A DNA stretch of 64,000 bases from positions 4,613,001 through 4,677,000 of the forward strand of contig NZ_CP023865.1 of NCBI RefSeq assembly GCF_003711105.1, in the 5' to 3' direction. The stretch comes from Actinoplanes teichomyceticus ATCC 31121. Lineage in GTDB: Bacteria > Actinomycetota > Actinomycetes > Mycobacteriales > Micromonosporaceae. The notes below the pieces were generated by a model. It searched no databases. It was not told the origin of the DNA and saw only the letters and a program-made list of their open reading frames with translations. Positions 53,945 through 63,149 of the stretch are shown in pieces (the stretch's first letter is position 1; every line of letters begins with the position of its first letter). The position numbers and the translations under genes are program-made.

Positions 53945-55540
53945 ATGCCCGCACAGCCACGCCACCTGCTCAGCCGCCTCGCCGTCGCCACCACGCTGCT
54001 CGTCACCACGGGCTGCGCGGCGGCGGAGCCACCGTCCGCCGTCCCGGCCACCGCGTCATCGTCCGCGGTGGCGCCCCCGCGCGCCGCCACGTCACCGCCC
54101 GGCACCGTGCCACCGGGCGCCGCCGGCTCGCCCGGCCGGCTGCCCGAGTCCGCCCGGGCCCGGCCCAACATCGTCTTCGTGCTGGCCGACGACCTGTCCG
54201 ACGACCTGCTGCCGTACATGCCGAACGTGCTCGCCCTGCGCCGCGACGGCACCTCGTTCGCGAACTACACGGTCACCGACTCGCTGTGCTGCCCGTCCCG
54301 GGCGTCCATCCTCACCGGGCGGTACCCGCACAACACCGGCATCGTGAAGAACAACGGCTCGGACGGCGGGTTCCGGCTCTTCCACAGCCGCGGCCAGGAA
54401 CGCTCGACGTTCGCCACCGATCTGAAGGCGGCCGGGTACCGGACGGCCTTCTACGGCAAGTACATGAACGAGTACTTCCCCCGCGGCACCTTCGGCGGCC
54501 GCCGGCCGTACGTGCCGCCGGGCTGGGACGACTGGGCCGCCGGCGGCGACGCGTACGGCGGCTTCGACTACGAGCTGAACGAGAACGGGACGGTGCGCCG
54601 GTACGGCTCCCGGCCGCAGGACTACCTCACCGATGTGCTGTCCGGCAAGGCACAGGACTTCATCACCGCCTCGGCGGCGGCGGGCAAGCCGTTCCTGGTG
54701 GAGGTGTCGACGTACACCCCGCATCTGCCGTACACCCCGGCGCCGCGCGACGCGCAGTCGTTCGCCGGGCTGACCGCGCCGCGCAGCTCCGCGTACGACG
54801 CGGTGCCGGTCGACGCGCCGCCGTGGCTGGCCGGGCACCCGCCACTGCCCGCCTGGCTGCACCGGCACATCGACGACAGTTTCCGCAAGCGGGTGCAGTC
54901 GGTGCAGGCCATCGACCTGATGGTGGGCCGGCTGCGGGAGACGCTGGCCCGCGTGGGCGCCGCCCGCGACACCTTGGTGATCTTCAGTTCGGACAACGGC
55001 TACCACATGGGTGAACACCGGCTGAACCCCGGGAAGATGACCGCGTACGAGAGCGACATCCGGGTGCCGCTGATCGTGGCCGGCCCCGGGGTGCGCGCCG
55101 GCGCGGTCGTCGACGCGCCGGTGGAGAACATCGACCTGCGCCCCACCTTCGCCGACCTGGCCGGGCTCCGGGCGTCCGCGGTGGTCGACGGGCGCAGCGT
55201 CGAGCCGCTGCTGGGCGGGGTGGTCCCGGCCGGCTGGCGGACCGCCGCGCTGATCGAGCACAGCGATCCGGCGACCGATCCGTTGGACCCGGACTACAAC
55301 CGCGACTCCGAGAACGTCCCGCCGTCGTACGACGCGCTGCGGACCCCGGCGTTCACGTACGTGGAATACGTCGACGGCAGCCGGGAGTACTACGACCACC
55401 GCTCCGATCCCGACCAGATGCTCAATCTGGCGCCCGGGCTCGATCCGGAGCGCCGGACCGAGCTGCACGAGGCCCTGCACGCGCTGAACACGTGCACGGG
55501 CGCCGCCTCCTGTCACGCCGCCGGCCGCACGCTCGACTGA
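53945..55540 (+). CDS. Secreted lipoprotein sulfatase (arylsulfatase/glucosamine-6-sulfatase type)
   Basis: 531 residues. Signal with lipobox LLVTTGC, Pro/Ala linker to ~75, then the alkaline-phosphatase-like sulfatase domain. The formylglycine motif is Cys116-Pro-Ser-Arg (LCCPSRASILTGR); metal ligands lie in FVLADDLSDDL and IFSSDNGYHMGEH. It hydrolyses sulfate esters, possibly of glycans, and needs a formylglycine-generating enzyme encoded elsewhere. Its start at 53945 is set by the signal peptide. Confidence 0.88.
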   Translation: MPAQPRHLLSRLAVATTLLVTTGCAAAEPPSAVPATASSSAVAPPRAATSPPGTVPPGAAGSPGRLPESARARPNIVFVLADDLSDDLLPYMPNVLALRRDGTSFANYTVTDSLCCPSRASILTGRYPHNTGIVKNNGSDGGFRLFHSRGQERSTFATDLKAAGYRTAFYGKYMNEYFPRGTFGGRRPYVPPGWDDWAAGGDAYGGFDYELNENGTVRRYGSRPQDYLTDVLSGKAQDFITASAAAGKPFLVEVSTYTPHLPYTPAPRDAQSFAGLTAPRSSAYDAVPVDAPPWLAGHPPLPAWLHRHIDDSFRKRVQSVQAIDLMVGRLRETLARVGAARDTLVIFSSDNGYHMGEHRLNPGKMTAYESDIRVPLIVAGPGVRAGAVVDAPVENIDLRPTFADLAGLRASAVVDGRSVEPLLGGVVPAGWRTAALIEHSDPATDPLDPDYNRDSENVPPSYDALRTPAFTYVEYVDGSREYYDHRSDPDQMLNLAPGLDPERRTELHEALHALNTCTGAASCHAAGRTLD

Positions 55541-55587
55541 CCCCGGCCGCGGCGACGGGGACAGGGCCGGCGGCGCTCGCGGCGCGG

Positions 55588-56508
55588 TCAGCCGGTGCGG
55601 GCCAGCAGTTCACGGATCCGGTGCAGCGCCCGCTGGAAGTACCGATGCTCCGGCGGGCGCGTGAGGAAGTCGGCGAGGGCGTACAGGTCGAGCGCCGCGC
55701 TGAGCTCCCGCCAGTCCGGCGGCAGACCGCCGCCCGCGTCCCGGAAGCCGCCGACGAACGCCTCGGCGAAGCCGGGCGGGCGCGGGTCGCGCAGCATGTT
55801 GCCGACGTCCACCAGCGGCGGACCGCTGAACGCGAACTCCCAGTCCAGCACGGCCGTCACCCGCCAGCGGCCGTGGTCGGCGTCGACCAGCAGGTTCTTC
55901 GGGTTGTAGTCGCTGTGCACCAGCAGCCGGCAGCCGTGCACCGCGACCAGCAGCGCGGTGGCCCGGGCGGCGTGCTCGCGCAGGGCGCGCTGCTCACCGG
56001 CGGTGAGGTGACCGGCCGCGTCGCCCTGCGCGAGGCACCGCTGCACGAAGTCGTCCAGCCCGGCGGCCGGTTCGACACCGGGCGGCCCCGGGGTGAGGCT
56101 CGCGTCGGCGAAGAACCCGGGCGCCTCGAACGACACCGTCCCGATCCGGGCCAGCGTCAGCCCGACCGCCCGTCCGCACTGCTCCGCCACACCCGCGTCC
56201 GCCGAGGCCAGCACGTCGCTCAGCGGCCGGCCGGGCCGGAATCGGGACAGCAGCGCCGGTTCCCCGGCGAGCCGGCCGGTCTCGTCCGCCGCGACCACCT
56301 CGGGCACCGGGACCACCCCGGCGAGGCGACGTGCCAGCGCCGCCTCGACCGCGCACGCGTTGCGGCCGCGGTAGCGCCGCAGCACGTAGGTGTTCCCGTC
56401 GTCCGTCGAGATCGCCACGTTGTGGTTGCTGAAGCCGCCGGTCAGCTCGCGCACCCCGGTCACCCGGCGCCCGGGCAGCGCCTCGGTCCGTACCCAGTCC
56501 CAGATCAT
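55588..56508 (-). CDS. Aminoglycoside-phosphotransferase-like kinase
   Basis: 306 residues, full APH fold: ELTGGFSNHNVAIS (nucleotide loop), YVLRRYRG, catalytic LVHSDYNPKNLLV and the metal site TAVLDWEFAFSGPP. Starts at ATG 56508 after GAGGTGG; ATG 56529 is an alternative. Such proteins phosphorylate aminoglycosides, choline, homoserine or other alcohols. Convergent with the sulfatase gene. No direct link to other genes. Confidence 0.8.
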   Translation of the reverse strand: MIWDWVRTEALPGRRVTGVRELTGGFSNHNVAISTDDGNTYVLRRYRGRNACAVEAALARRLAGVVPVPEVVAADETGRLAGEPALLSRFRPGRPLSDVLASADAGVAEQCGRAVGLTLARIGTVSFEAPGFFADASLTPGPPGVEPAAGLDDFVQRCLAQGDAAGHLTAGEQRALREHAARATALLVAVHGCRLLVHSDYNPKNLLVDADHGRWRVTAVLDWEFAFSGPPLVDVGNMLRDPRPPGFAEAFVGGFRDAGGGLPPDWRELSAALDLYALADFLTRPPEHRYFQRALHRIRELLARTG

Positions 56509-56689
56509 GACCACCTCAGCCGCCGGCATCGACCCGGTCGACAGTAGAGCAGCCGGCCGGCTTGCGCTGCGCGATCGGCCGCCGGAACGCCACTACGGGC
56601 TGCGGCGCGCCCCGCGGGCGTCCCCCGCGTCGGTGAACCGGCCCTCGCGGCGTGGTGCGGCCGGTCGGCGGGCCGCGTGCCACCACGGC

Positions 56690-57091
56690 TCAGCGGTCGC
56701 CCAGGCGGCGGCCGAAGCCCAGGAAGCGCCGCCGGGGCACCGGGTCGAAGTCGCCCGGCGCCTCGGCGTAGCGCTGCTCGAACGCGGCGGGGACCATCAC
56801 GCCCTGCGGGTCCATGTCGCGGAACGCGTCGTTGAGGCGCTGTTCGTGGTACTCGGACCCGGTGGCCGCCGGCAGCTCCCGGAAGAGCCGGGCGAGACCG
56901 CCGAGGCCGAAGTACTCGCAGGCCGCCGCGGCGGCCTCGAAGTCGGCCGGGCTGCAGCCGGCGCAGGCGAGGCCGGCGCCCCCGGTCATCATCGCGCCGT
57001 GGACCAGCAGCAGCGCGCCGAGGTGGCGGTCGCCGACGCCGCCGCCCCGGTTCGCGCAGCCCCGCCTCCACACCACGTCGACGTCCCGCAT
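56690..57091 (-). CDS. Small hypothetical protein
   Basis: 133 residues with Cys/His-bearing start (RGCANRGGGVGDRHLGALLL) and a helical body (ADFEAAAAACEYFGLGGLARLF). Not a family I recognise; no signal or membrane segment. It is divergent from the ABC exporter operon, 65 bp apart. Its coding status rests on a long open frame with normal codon bias. Confidence 0.5.
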   Translation of the reverse strand: MRDVDVVWRRGCANRGGGVGDRHLGALLLVHGAMMTGGAGLACAGCSPADFEAAAAACEYFGLGGLARLFRELPAATGSEYHEQRLNDAFRDMDPQGVMVPAAFEQRYAEAPGDFDPVPRRRFLGFGRRLGDR

Positions 57092-57156
57092 CCCTCGATG
57101 ATCCCGGCCCGGGAATCCGGTTGACCCGGATTCGCCCCGATCGGTAGACCGTCGGC

Positions 57157-58161
57157 ATGGCGCTCATCACCGTGCGGCAGTTGACCAAGGAGTATGTGCG
57201 GACCAGGCCGGTTAGGGGCCGGTTCGGCACGTTGCGCACCCTGTTCACCCGGGAGAAGGAACGCACCCTGGCCGTCGATCACATCGACTTCACCGTCGAC
57301 GAGGGTGAGGTGGTCGGCTGTCTGGGTCCCAACGGCGCCGGCAAGTCGACCACCATCAAGTTGCTCACCGGCGTGCTGTGGCCGACCGGCGGGACGGTGG
57401 AGGTGGCCGGGCCGGACGGGCCGGCGGTGCCGTGGCGCGACCGGAAGCGGATCGCCCGGCGGATCGGCGTGGTGTTCGGCCAGCGCAGCCAGCTGTGGTG
57501 GGATCTGCCACTGATCGAATCGTTCAAGCTGGTCGCCGCGCTGTACGACGTCCCGGGCCCGCGCTACGCCGGCAACCTGGCCCGGCTGCGCCGCTTGCTG
57601 GAACTCGACCCGTTCCTGCACACCCCGGTCCGGCAGCTGAGCCTGGGCCAGCGGATGCGCGGCGACCTGGCGGCCGCGCTGCTCCACGATCCGCCGGTGC
57701 TCTACCTCGACGAGCCCACCGTGGGCCTGGACGTGCTGGCCAAGGAGACCGTCCGCGGCTTCGTCGACGAGGCCAACCGCAGCGGGCGCACCACCGTCCT
57801 GCTGACCACGCACGACCTGGCCGACGTGGAGCGGCTGTGCCGGCGGATCCTGCTGATCGACCACGGCCGGGTGCTCTACGACGGGCCGGTCGACGGCCTG
57901 GTGCGGCGGTACGCGCCGCACCGGGACGTGCTGGTCCGGCTGGACGGCGCCGAGCCGGCCGGGGACCGGCTGACCCTGGACGGGTTCGTCGGCGAACGCG
58001 AGCACGACGGCCGGTGGCGGTTCCGGGTGGGCCGCGACGAGCCGGTGCACCGGCTGCTGGCCGCGGCCGGCGACGGGCGGCGGATCCGGGACCTGTCGGT
58101 GGTCGAGTCGAACCTGGAGAGCGTGGTGCGGGAGTTGTACCGGGATCGGCGGGAGGGGTGA
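57157..58161 (+). CDS. ABC transporter ATP-binding protein (ABC-2 type)
   Basis: 334 residues: Walker A GPNGAGKST, Q loop, signature LSLGQRMRGDLAAALLH, Walker B VLYLDEPTVGLD and switch His in TTHDLADVERL. The N-terminal arm (~35 residues before the core) and C-terminal tail match the COG4586 group, which pairs with two COG4587/COG3694 permeases, as here. Stop overlaps the first permease start by 4 bp. Export substrate unknown, perhaps a lipid, peptide or antibiotic. Confidence 0.88.
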   Translation: MALITVRQLTKEYVRTRPVRGRFGTLRTLFTREKERTLAVDHIDFTVDEGEVVGCLGPNGAGKSTTIKLLTGVLWPTGGTVEVAGPDGPAVPWRDRKRIARRIGVVFGQRSQLWWDLPLIESFKLVAALYDVPGPRYAGNLARLRRLLELDPFLHTPVRQLSLGQRMRGDLAAALLHDPPVLYLDEPTVGLDVLAKETVRGFVDEANRSGRTTVLLTTHDLADVERLCRRILLIDHGRVLYDGPVDGLVRRYAPHRDVLVRLDGAEPAGDRLTLDGFVGEREHDGRWRFRVGRDEPVHRLLAAAGDGRRIRDLSVVESNLESVVRELYRDRREG

Positions 58162-58958
58162 GGCCCGCGCTGCGCGCCTACCGCGCGTACCTGCGGGCGG
58201 CGGTCGCCATGCGGTTGCAGTACCGGGCCACGCTCCTCGCCTCGGCCGGCGTCACCCTGCTGTGGATCCTCCTGGTGACCCGGGTGTGGGCGGCCGCCTA
58301 CCAGGACCGGGAGACGGTCGCCGGGCTCAGCCTGCGCAGCACGGTGGTGTACCTGACGCTGGCGAGCCTGCAGGCCGTCGTGCTCAACTCGCCGCTGCCG
58401 TGGATCGTGGCGGGCCGGGTCCGCAGCGGGGAGGTCGTCTTCGACGTCAGCCGCCCGCTCGGCTACCCGGGGCAGATGCTCGCCCTGCAGGCCGGTCAGT
58501 CGCTGACCCAGACCACGGTGATGGTGCTGGTCACGCCGCTGGCCGGGCTGCTCGGCGGGCTGTCCGCGCCGGCCGGCCTCGCCGCCGGGCTGCTCTACCC
58601 GGTGGCCCTGCTGCTCGGCTGGACGCTCAACGCGCTGCTGTCGCTGCTGGTGGCGCTGGCCGCGTTCTGGACGGTGGAGAACCTGGGGATCTCGGTGCTG
58701 TACCGCTTCGTCGCGGCGTTCCTGGCCGGCGCCAGCGTGCCGCTGTCGTTCTTCCCCGGACCGTTGCGGGTGCTCGCCGAGGCGTTGCCGTTCCGGTTCG
58801 TGGTGCACGAGCCGGCCGCGATCTACATCGGTCAGATTCACGGTACGGCGGTGCTGCGCGGCTTCGCCCTCGCGCTGGCCTGGATCGTGCTGCTGGCCGG
58901 GCTGGCCGCCGTGGTCTGGCGCCGGGCGTACCGGCGGATCGTGGTGCACGGTGGCTGA
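58158..58958 (+). CDS. ABC-2 permease subunit 1 (COG4587-like)
   Basis: 266 residues with six hydrophobic segments, GTG start in a 4-bp overlap. Characteristic GEVVFDVSRPLGYPGQMLALQ is the cytoplasmic coupling region seen in this subfamily, and the final loop FRFVVHEPAAIYIGQ is typical. Forms a heterodimeric exporter with the next gene and the ATPase. Confidence 0.82.
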   Translation: MRPALRAYRAYLRAAVAMRLQYRATLLASAGVTLLWILLVTRVWAAAYQDRETVAGLSLRSTVVYLTLASLQAVVLNSPLPWIVAGRVRSGEVVFDVSRPLGYPGQMLALQAGQSLTQTTVMVLVTPLAGLLGGLSAPAGLAAGLLYPVALLLGWTLNALLSLLVALAAFWTVENLGISVLYRFVAAFLAGASVPLSFFPGPLRVLAEALPFRFVVHEPAAIYIGQIHGTAVLRGFALALAWIVLLAGLAAVVWRRAYRRIVVHGG

Positions 58959-59763
58959 GCTGCGCCGGCAGATCCGGCTCTACCTGCTGATGCGGGGCGC
59001 GGCCCTGCGCGGCGCGGCACAGTACCGCGGGAACATCGCGGTGATGGTGCTGGCCGGCGCGGTCTACCAGGGCAGCGGCTTCGCGTTCGTCGGGGTGCTG
59101 CTGCACACGTTCGGCACGGTGGCCGGGTGGCGCCTCGGCGAGGTCGCCTTCCTGTACGGGATGCGCCTGCTCGCGCACGCGCTGTGGCTGGTCACCCTGG
59201 ACGGGGTGGGCCAGGCCGACGCCGCGATCCGGGAGGGCCACCTGGACCGGATGCTGCTGCGCCCGGCGAACACCCTGGGCCAGCTGGCCAACCACACCCG
59301 CTCGCTGCTGCCGTTCGGCGACCTGTCGGTGGCGCTGGTGGTCTTCGGCGTCGCGCTGACCGTGGCGGACGTCGACCTCTCGCCGGGCTCGGTGGCGTTC
59401 CTGCTGCTGGCGGTGGTCGGCGGCGCGCTGATCGAGGGCTCCGCGGCGGTGCTGGTCGCGGGTTTCTCGGTACGCGTGCCGGACACCTGGGCGCTGCGGA
59501 CGGTGCTGTTCGACGCGTTCGACACGCTGGGGTCGTACCCGCTGAGCATCTTCGGCAGCGGGGTGCAGCGGGTGCTGACGTACGTCTGGCCGATCGCGTT
59601 CGTGGCCTTCCTGCCGGCCAGTGTGGTGCTGGGCAGAACCGGTCAGCTCGCGGTTCCGGCAACGCTCGGGTACGCGACCCCGGCGGTCGGGGTGGTGCTG
59701 TTCACGCTCGCCTACCGGTTCTGGCGCCGCCAGCTGCGCGGGTATCAGGGCGTCGGTCACTGA
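58951..59763 (+). CDS. ABC-2 permease subunit 2 (COG3694-like)
   Basis: 270 residues with six membrane segments; GREGHLDRMLLRP-like coupling motif (REGHLDRMLLRPANTLGQL), FDTLGSYPLSIFGSGVQRVL before the last helices. GTG start overlaps the first permease by 8 bp. Its end overlaps the convergent nucleoside hydrolase by 7 bp. Confidence 0.82.
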   Translation: MAELRRQIRLYLLMRGAALRGAAQYRGNIAVMVLAGAVYQGSGFAFVGVLLHTFGTVAGWRLGEVAFLYGMRLLAHALWLVTLDGVGQADAAIREGHLDRMLLRPANTLGQLANHTRSLLPFGDLSVALVVFGVALTVADVDLSPGSVAFLLLAVVGGALIEGSAAVLVAGFSVRVPDTWALRTVLFDAFDTLGSYPLSIFGSGVQRVLTYVWPIAFVAFLPASVVLGRTGQLAVPATLGYATPAVGVVLFTLAYRFWRRQLRGYQGVGH

Positions 59764-60635
59764 CCCCGGATGCGCCGCAGCAGGACGGGTCCGGCCGGCT
59801 CGGCGAGGGACAGCACCACGCGTACCGCGGATCCGGTCGGGTCCTCGACGGTGCGCCCGTCGGCCGCCACCCGGATCGACAGCCGCGGGGCGTCGGCCGG
59901 GGTCACCTCACCGGCCGCGACGGCGGCGGCCAGCGGGTCGTGCAGCGGGATCTCCCGCGCGCCCAGCCGCGACTCGTACGCGTCGAAGTAGGCCGGGAGC
60001 ATGTCGGCGAGGACGGTGTGCAGCGGGGTGCCGCCGGCACGCAGCGCGTCGCTGTCGGCCACCGTCCAGCGGTGCTCCACGGTCACGTCCAGCGGGACCA
60101 GGGTCACCGGCCACGGCGCGGACAGGACCGTGGCCGCGGCGGCCGGGTCGTGGCGGATGTTGGCCTCGGCGCGCGAGGTGCGGTTGCCGGCGGTCCGGAC
60201 CGCGCCGCCCATCACGGTGACCGAGGCGACCAGCTCGGGCAGCCGCGGCTCGGCCGCCAGGGCGGCGGCCAGGTTGCCGCACGGACCGGTCACGATCACG
60301 TGCAACTCGCCCGGGTGCCGCCGGGCCAGGCCGAGCAGCAGGTCCACCGCCGTGCCGGGCGCGGGGCGGCCGCCGGCCGGCAGCCGCACCCCGCCCACGC
60401 CTCCGCCGCCGTGCACCGACACCGGGTACGGCTGCTCGCCCTCACCGACCGCGACCGGGATGTCGTCGCGGCCGGCGAGGGCGAGCAGCCCCAGCGTGTT
60501 GGCGGCGGCCTGCGGCGCGGTGGTGTTGCCGTTGACCGTGCCGATCCCGGCGAGCGTGACGCCCGGGTGGGCCAGCAGGTAGGCGATGGCGAGCGCGTCG
60601 TCGATGCCGGTGTCGCAGTCCAGGTAGCTGAGCAT
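59757..60635 (-). CDS. Inosine-uridine-preferring nucleoside hydrolase
   Basis: 292 residues. The calcium-binding cluster is DCDTGIDDALAIAYLL at the start, and the second half has VTVMGGAV and EANIRHDPAAAATVL, typical of IUNH enzymes that split ribonucleosides into base and ribose for salvage. ATG 60635 begins the conserved motif. A 14-bp palindrome sits 3 bp upstream of it, so translation or transcription is probably regulated there. Confidence 0.9.
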   Translation of the reverse strand: MLSYLDCDTGIDDALAIAYLLAHPGVTLAGIGTVNGNTTAPQAAANTLGLLALAGRDDIPVAVGEGEQPYPVSVHGGGGVGGVRLPAGGRPAPGTAVDLLLGLARRHPGELHVIVTGPCGNLAAALAAEPRLPELVASVTVMGGAVRTAGNRTSRAEANIRHDPAAAATVLSAPWPVTLVPLDVTVEHRWTVADSDALRAGGTPLHTVLADMLPAYFDAYESRLGAREIPLHDPLAAAVAAGEVTPADAPRLSIRVAADGRTVEDPTGSAVRVVLSLAEPAGPVLLRRIRGQ

Positions 60636-60637
60636 GC

Positions 60638-60651
60638 CTGTAGTTCTACAG
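60638..60651. promoter_or_regulatory. Palindromic operator next to the nucleoside hydrolase start
   Basis: CTGTAG-TT-CTACAG is a perfect 6-2-6 inverted repeat, 2 bp before the ATG (minus strand). A repressor binding here would block elongation or the ribosome site. Confidence 0.45.
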
Positions 60652-60746
60652 ATGTTGCACGCCGGGGGTGGTCCCCGCGGGCCGATGAACCCGCAGGTCA
60701 GCGTGAACCGGTTAAGACCGAGGCGAAACACGCCGGAAATCAATGA

Positions 60747-60775
60747 TTGACAGACATGGATGACCGGCCTAGTTT
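60747..60775 (+). promoter_or_regulatory. Strong promoter of the pectate lyase gene
   Basis: TTGACA (60747-60752), 17-bp spacer, TAGTTT (60770-60775). It matches the actinobacterial housekeeping consensus well and sits directly before a LacI-type operator. Confidence 0.75.
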
Positions 60776-60784
60776 CGGGGCCGA

Positions 60785-60798
60785 GGAAAGCGCTTACC
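60785..60798. promoter_or_regulatory. LacI-type operator at the pectate lyase transcription start
   Basis: GGAAAGCGCTTACC differs from the 25226/27549 operator at two positions. It lies 10 bp past the -10 box, where a bound repressor would block initiation. Confidence 0.6.
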
Positions 60799-60910
60799 TG
60801 CAGGGTGGGGCCGCCCACCCGACATCTCCACAGCGCCAGACCGGCCGTTCGTGCCGGTTCTCGATGCCGCTCCCCCAGCGGCTCCCCGCTCCACAACGGA
60901 GGGAATCCCC

Positions 60911-61870
60911 ATGTCTCCATCGCGTCGTACCGTCCTCGCCGCGACCGCCGCCGGTGTCCTGGCCGTCGGCGGCACACTCGCCGCCACCGGCGTCAGCGCG
61001 TCCGCCGCCGAGTCCAGCCCGGTCGGGTTCGCCAGCCTCAACGGCGGCACCAGCGGCGGCTCGTCGAGCACCGTGGTCACCGTGACCACGGCGTCCGCGC
61101 TCAAGTCGGCGCTGAGCTCGAGCACCTCACAGACCGTACGGGTCTCCGGCCTGATCTCGATCTCGGGCATGTACACCGTCGCCTCGAACAAGACGGTCAT
61201 CGGCGTCGGCTCGGGCTCCGGGATCACCGGCGGCGGCCTCAACCTCTCCGGCGTACGGAACGTGATCATCCGCAACCTGGTGTTCCGCAACGCCGGCGAC
61301 GACTCGATCAACGTGCAGTCCGGCACCACCAACGTCTGGATCGACCACAACGACCTGGCCGACGGGTACGACGGCCTGATCGACATCAAGCGCGGCTCGG
61401 ACTTCATCACGGTGTCCTGGAACCACCTGCACGACCACGACAAGTCGATGCTGCTCGGGCACAGCGACGACAACGGCTCCCAGGACATCGGGCACCTGCG
61501 CGTCACCTACGTGCACAACTGGTTCGACGGGACGAACCAGCGGCACCCGCGGGTCCGGTTCGCCAACCCGGTCCACGTGCTGAACAACTACTACAGCAAC
61601 GTCGGCTCGTACGGCGTGGCGTCCACCGAGAACGCCGGCGTGCTCGTCGAGCGCAACTACTTCGAGAACGTCGCCCACCCGACGGTCACCCAGACCGGCG
61701 ACTCGGCCGAGGGCAACCTCCGGGTGCTGAACAACTACCTGGTCAACTCGGGGGCCGAGGAGGTCCGCAACGGCGCCGGCGTCGCGGCCATCCCCTACTC
61801 CTACACCCCTGAGGCCAACAACAAGGTCAAGGCCACCGTCACGGCCGGCGCCGGCACCGGCAGGATCTGA
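60911..61870 (+). CDS. Secreted pectate lyase (PL1)
   Basis: 319 residues. The twin-arginine-like signal is SRRTVLAATAAG followed by a hydrophobic stretch. The parallel beta-helix has the PL1 motifs VWIDHNDLADGYDGLIDIKR, VSWNHLHDHDKSMLLGH and WFDGTNQRHPRVRFANPVHV, the last holding the catalytic Arg. Cleaves polygalacturonate by calcium-dependent beta-elimination. Two residues of signal differ from the classical SRRxFLK pattern, so Tat export is not certain. Promoter and operator are excellent. Confidence 0.92.
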   Translation: MSPSRRTVLAATAAGVLAVGGTLAATGVSASAAESSPVGFASLNGGTSGGSSSTVVTVTTASALKSALSSSTSQTVRVSGLISISGMYTVASNKTVIGVGSGSGITGGGLNLSGVRNVIIRNLVFRNAGDDSINVQSGTTNVWIDHNDLADGYDGLIDIKRGSDFITVSWNHLHDHDKSMLLGHSDDNGSQDIGHLRVTYVHNWFDGTNQRHPRVRFANPVHVLNNYYSNVGSYGVASTENAGVLVERNYFENVAHPTVTQTGDSAEGNLRVLNNYLVNSGAEEVRNGAGVAAIPYSYTPEANNKVKATVTAGAGTGRI

Positions 61871-61880
61871 CACCCGCGCC

Positions 61881-61922
61881 GACGGCGCCCGCCCCGATCC
61901 CCAGGCGGGCGCCGTCCCCTTT
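61881..61922 (+). terminator. Intrinsic terminator between pectate lyase and pectinesterase
   Basis: Perfect 13-bp stem GACGGCGCCCGCC / GGCGGGCGCCGTC with a 10-nt loop, followed by CCCCTTTT. Some read-through may reach the pectinesterase 20 bp later. Confidence 0.85.
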
Positions 61923-61941
61923 TCACCGGAAGGACACCTCG

Positions 61942-62946
61942 ATGCCGGGCTCCCCGCTTCCCCGCCGCATGATGGCCACCACCGCCGCGTCCGTCATGTG
62001 CGCCACCGTCCTGACCGGCACCGCGCAGGCCGCCACGGCGCTCACCGTCGCGGCCGACGGCTCCGGCGACCACACCACGATCCAGGCCGCGGTCGCCGCC
62101 GCCACCAGCGGCACGGTGATCACCATCAAGGCCGGCACCTACCAGGGCCAGGTGCAGATCCCCGCCAGCAAGTCGGGCATCACCCTGCAGGGCGCGACCG
62201 GCGTCTCCGCCGACGTGGTGATCACCGGCAGCACACCGGCGTCGACCGCCGGCACGGCCGGCAGCGCCACCGTGCACAATCTGGCCCCGAACAGCACCAT
62301 CAAGGGCCTTACCATGCAGAACACGTACGGCAAGGGCAGCCAGGCGCTCGCGCTGTACGCCGCCGGCGACCGGCAGGTCTACCGCAACGTGCAGATGAAG
62401 GGCTACCAGGACACGTTCCTGTCGTGGGGCGGCACCGGCGCGAAGCAGATCCGCCAGTACGTCTACAAGAGCTACATCTCCGGCGCCGTCGACTTCATCT
62501 ACGGCAACGGCGCGCTCGTCATCGACAGCACCACGATCGAGTCGCTGGACACCGGCAGCACCTCCAACAACGGCTACATCACCGCGGCCGCCACCGACGA
62601 CAGCAACCCGTACGGCATCCTGATCACCCGATCGGTGCTGAAGAGCTCGGCCGCCGCCCGGACCGTGGCCCTGGGCCGCTGCTGGCATGCCGGCGGCGCG
62701 GCCGACGCCATCGGTCAGGTGCTGGTCCGCGACTCGACGCTCGGCGGGCACATCCGGCAGGCCGGCGCCTGGCAGGACATGAGCGGCTTCTCCTGGAGGA
62801 CGTGCCGCTTCAGCGAGTACGCCAACACCGGCGCGGGCGCCACCACCGGCACCGCCGACCGCCCGCAGATGACCGCGTCCACGGCCGCGAACCACACCGC
62901 CCAGAGATATCTGGCCGGCGCGGACGGCTGGAACCCGGTCCCGTAG
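61942..62946 (+). CDS. Secreted pectin methylesterase (CE8)
   Basis: 334 residues. Signal peptide to ~30 (ATAASVMCATVLTGTAQAA). CE8 motifs: GYQDTFLSW, the catalytic-Asp strand SGAVDFIYGNG, and LGRCW (usually LGRPW). Removes methyl esters from pectin, providing the demethylated substrate for the lyase just upstream. Start after GGAAGGAC. The two form a pectin module on one strand. Confidence 0.9.
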   Translation: MPGSPLPRRMMATTAASVMCATVLTGTAQAATALTVAADGSGDHTTIQAAVAAATSGTVITIKAGTYQGQVQIPASKSGITLQGATGVSADVVITGSTPASTAGTAGSATVHNLAPNSTIKGLTMQNTYGKGSQALALYAAGDRQVYRNVQMKGYQDTFLSWGGTGAKQIRQYVYKSYISGAVDFIYGNGALVIDSTTIESLDTGSTSNNGYITAAATDDSNPYGILITRSVLKSSAAARTVALGRCWHAGGAADAIGQVLVRDSTLGGHIRQAGAWQDMSGFSWRTCRFSEYANTGAGATTGTADRPQMTASTAANHTAQRYLAGADGWNPVP

Positions 62947-63010
62947 CGCGCCCCCGCGGCGAAACCCGGCCGCGGCGCCGCCGTCCTGCGGCGATACGGC
63001 GCTGAGCTTC

Positions 63011-63149
63011 GGCGGACCGGCCACGGCTCGGCGGACCGGCCACGGCTCGGCGGACCGGCCACGGCTCGACGGACCGGCCACGGCTCGGCGGACCCGCCAC
63101 GGCTCGACGGACCCGCCACGGCTCGACGGACCCGCCACGGCTCGACGGA
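63011..63149. repeat. 19-bp tandem repeat, about seven copies
   Basis: Unit GGCGGACCGGCCACGGCTC with drift (GACGGACCCGCC... in later copies) spans the gap after the pectinesterase. A 19-bp period shifts frame each copy and repeats at 57 bp (19 codons). Confidence 0.9.

Noticed and set aside
63011..63149. CRISPR array
   Set aside because: The 19-bp units are contiguous, without unique spacers, and no cas genes are present.
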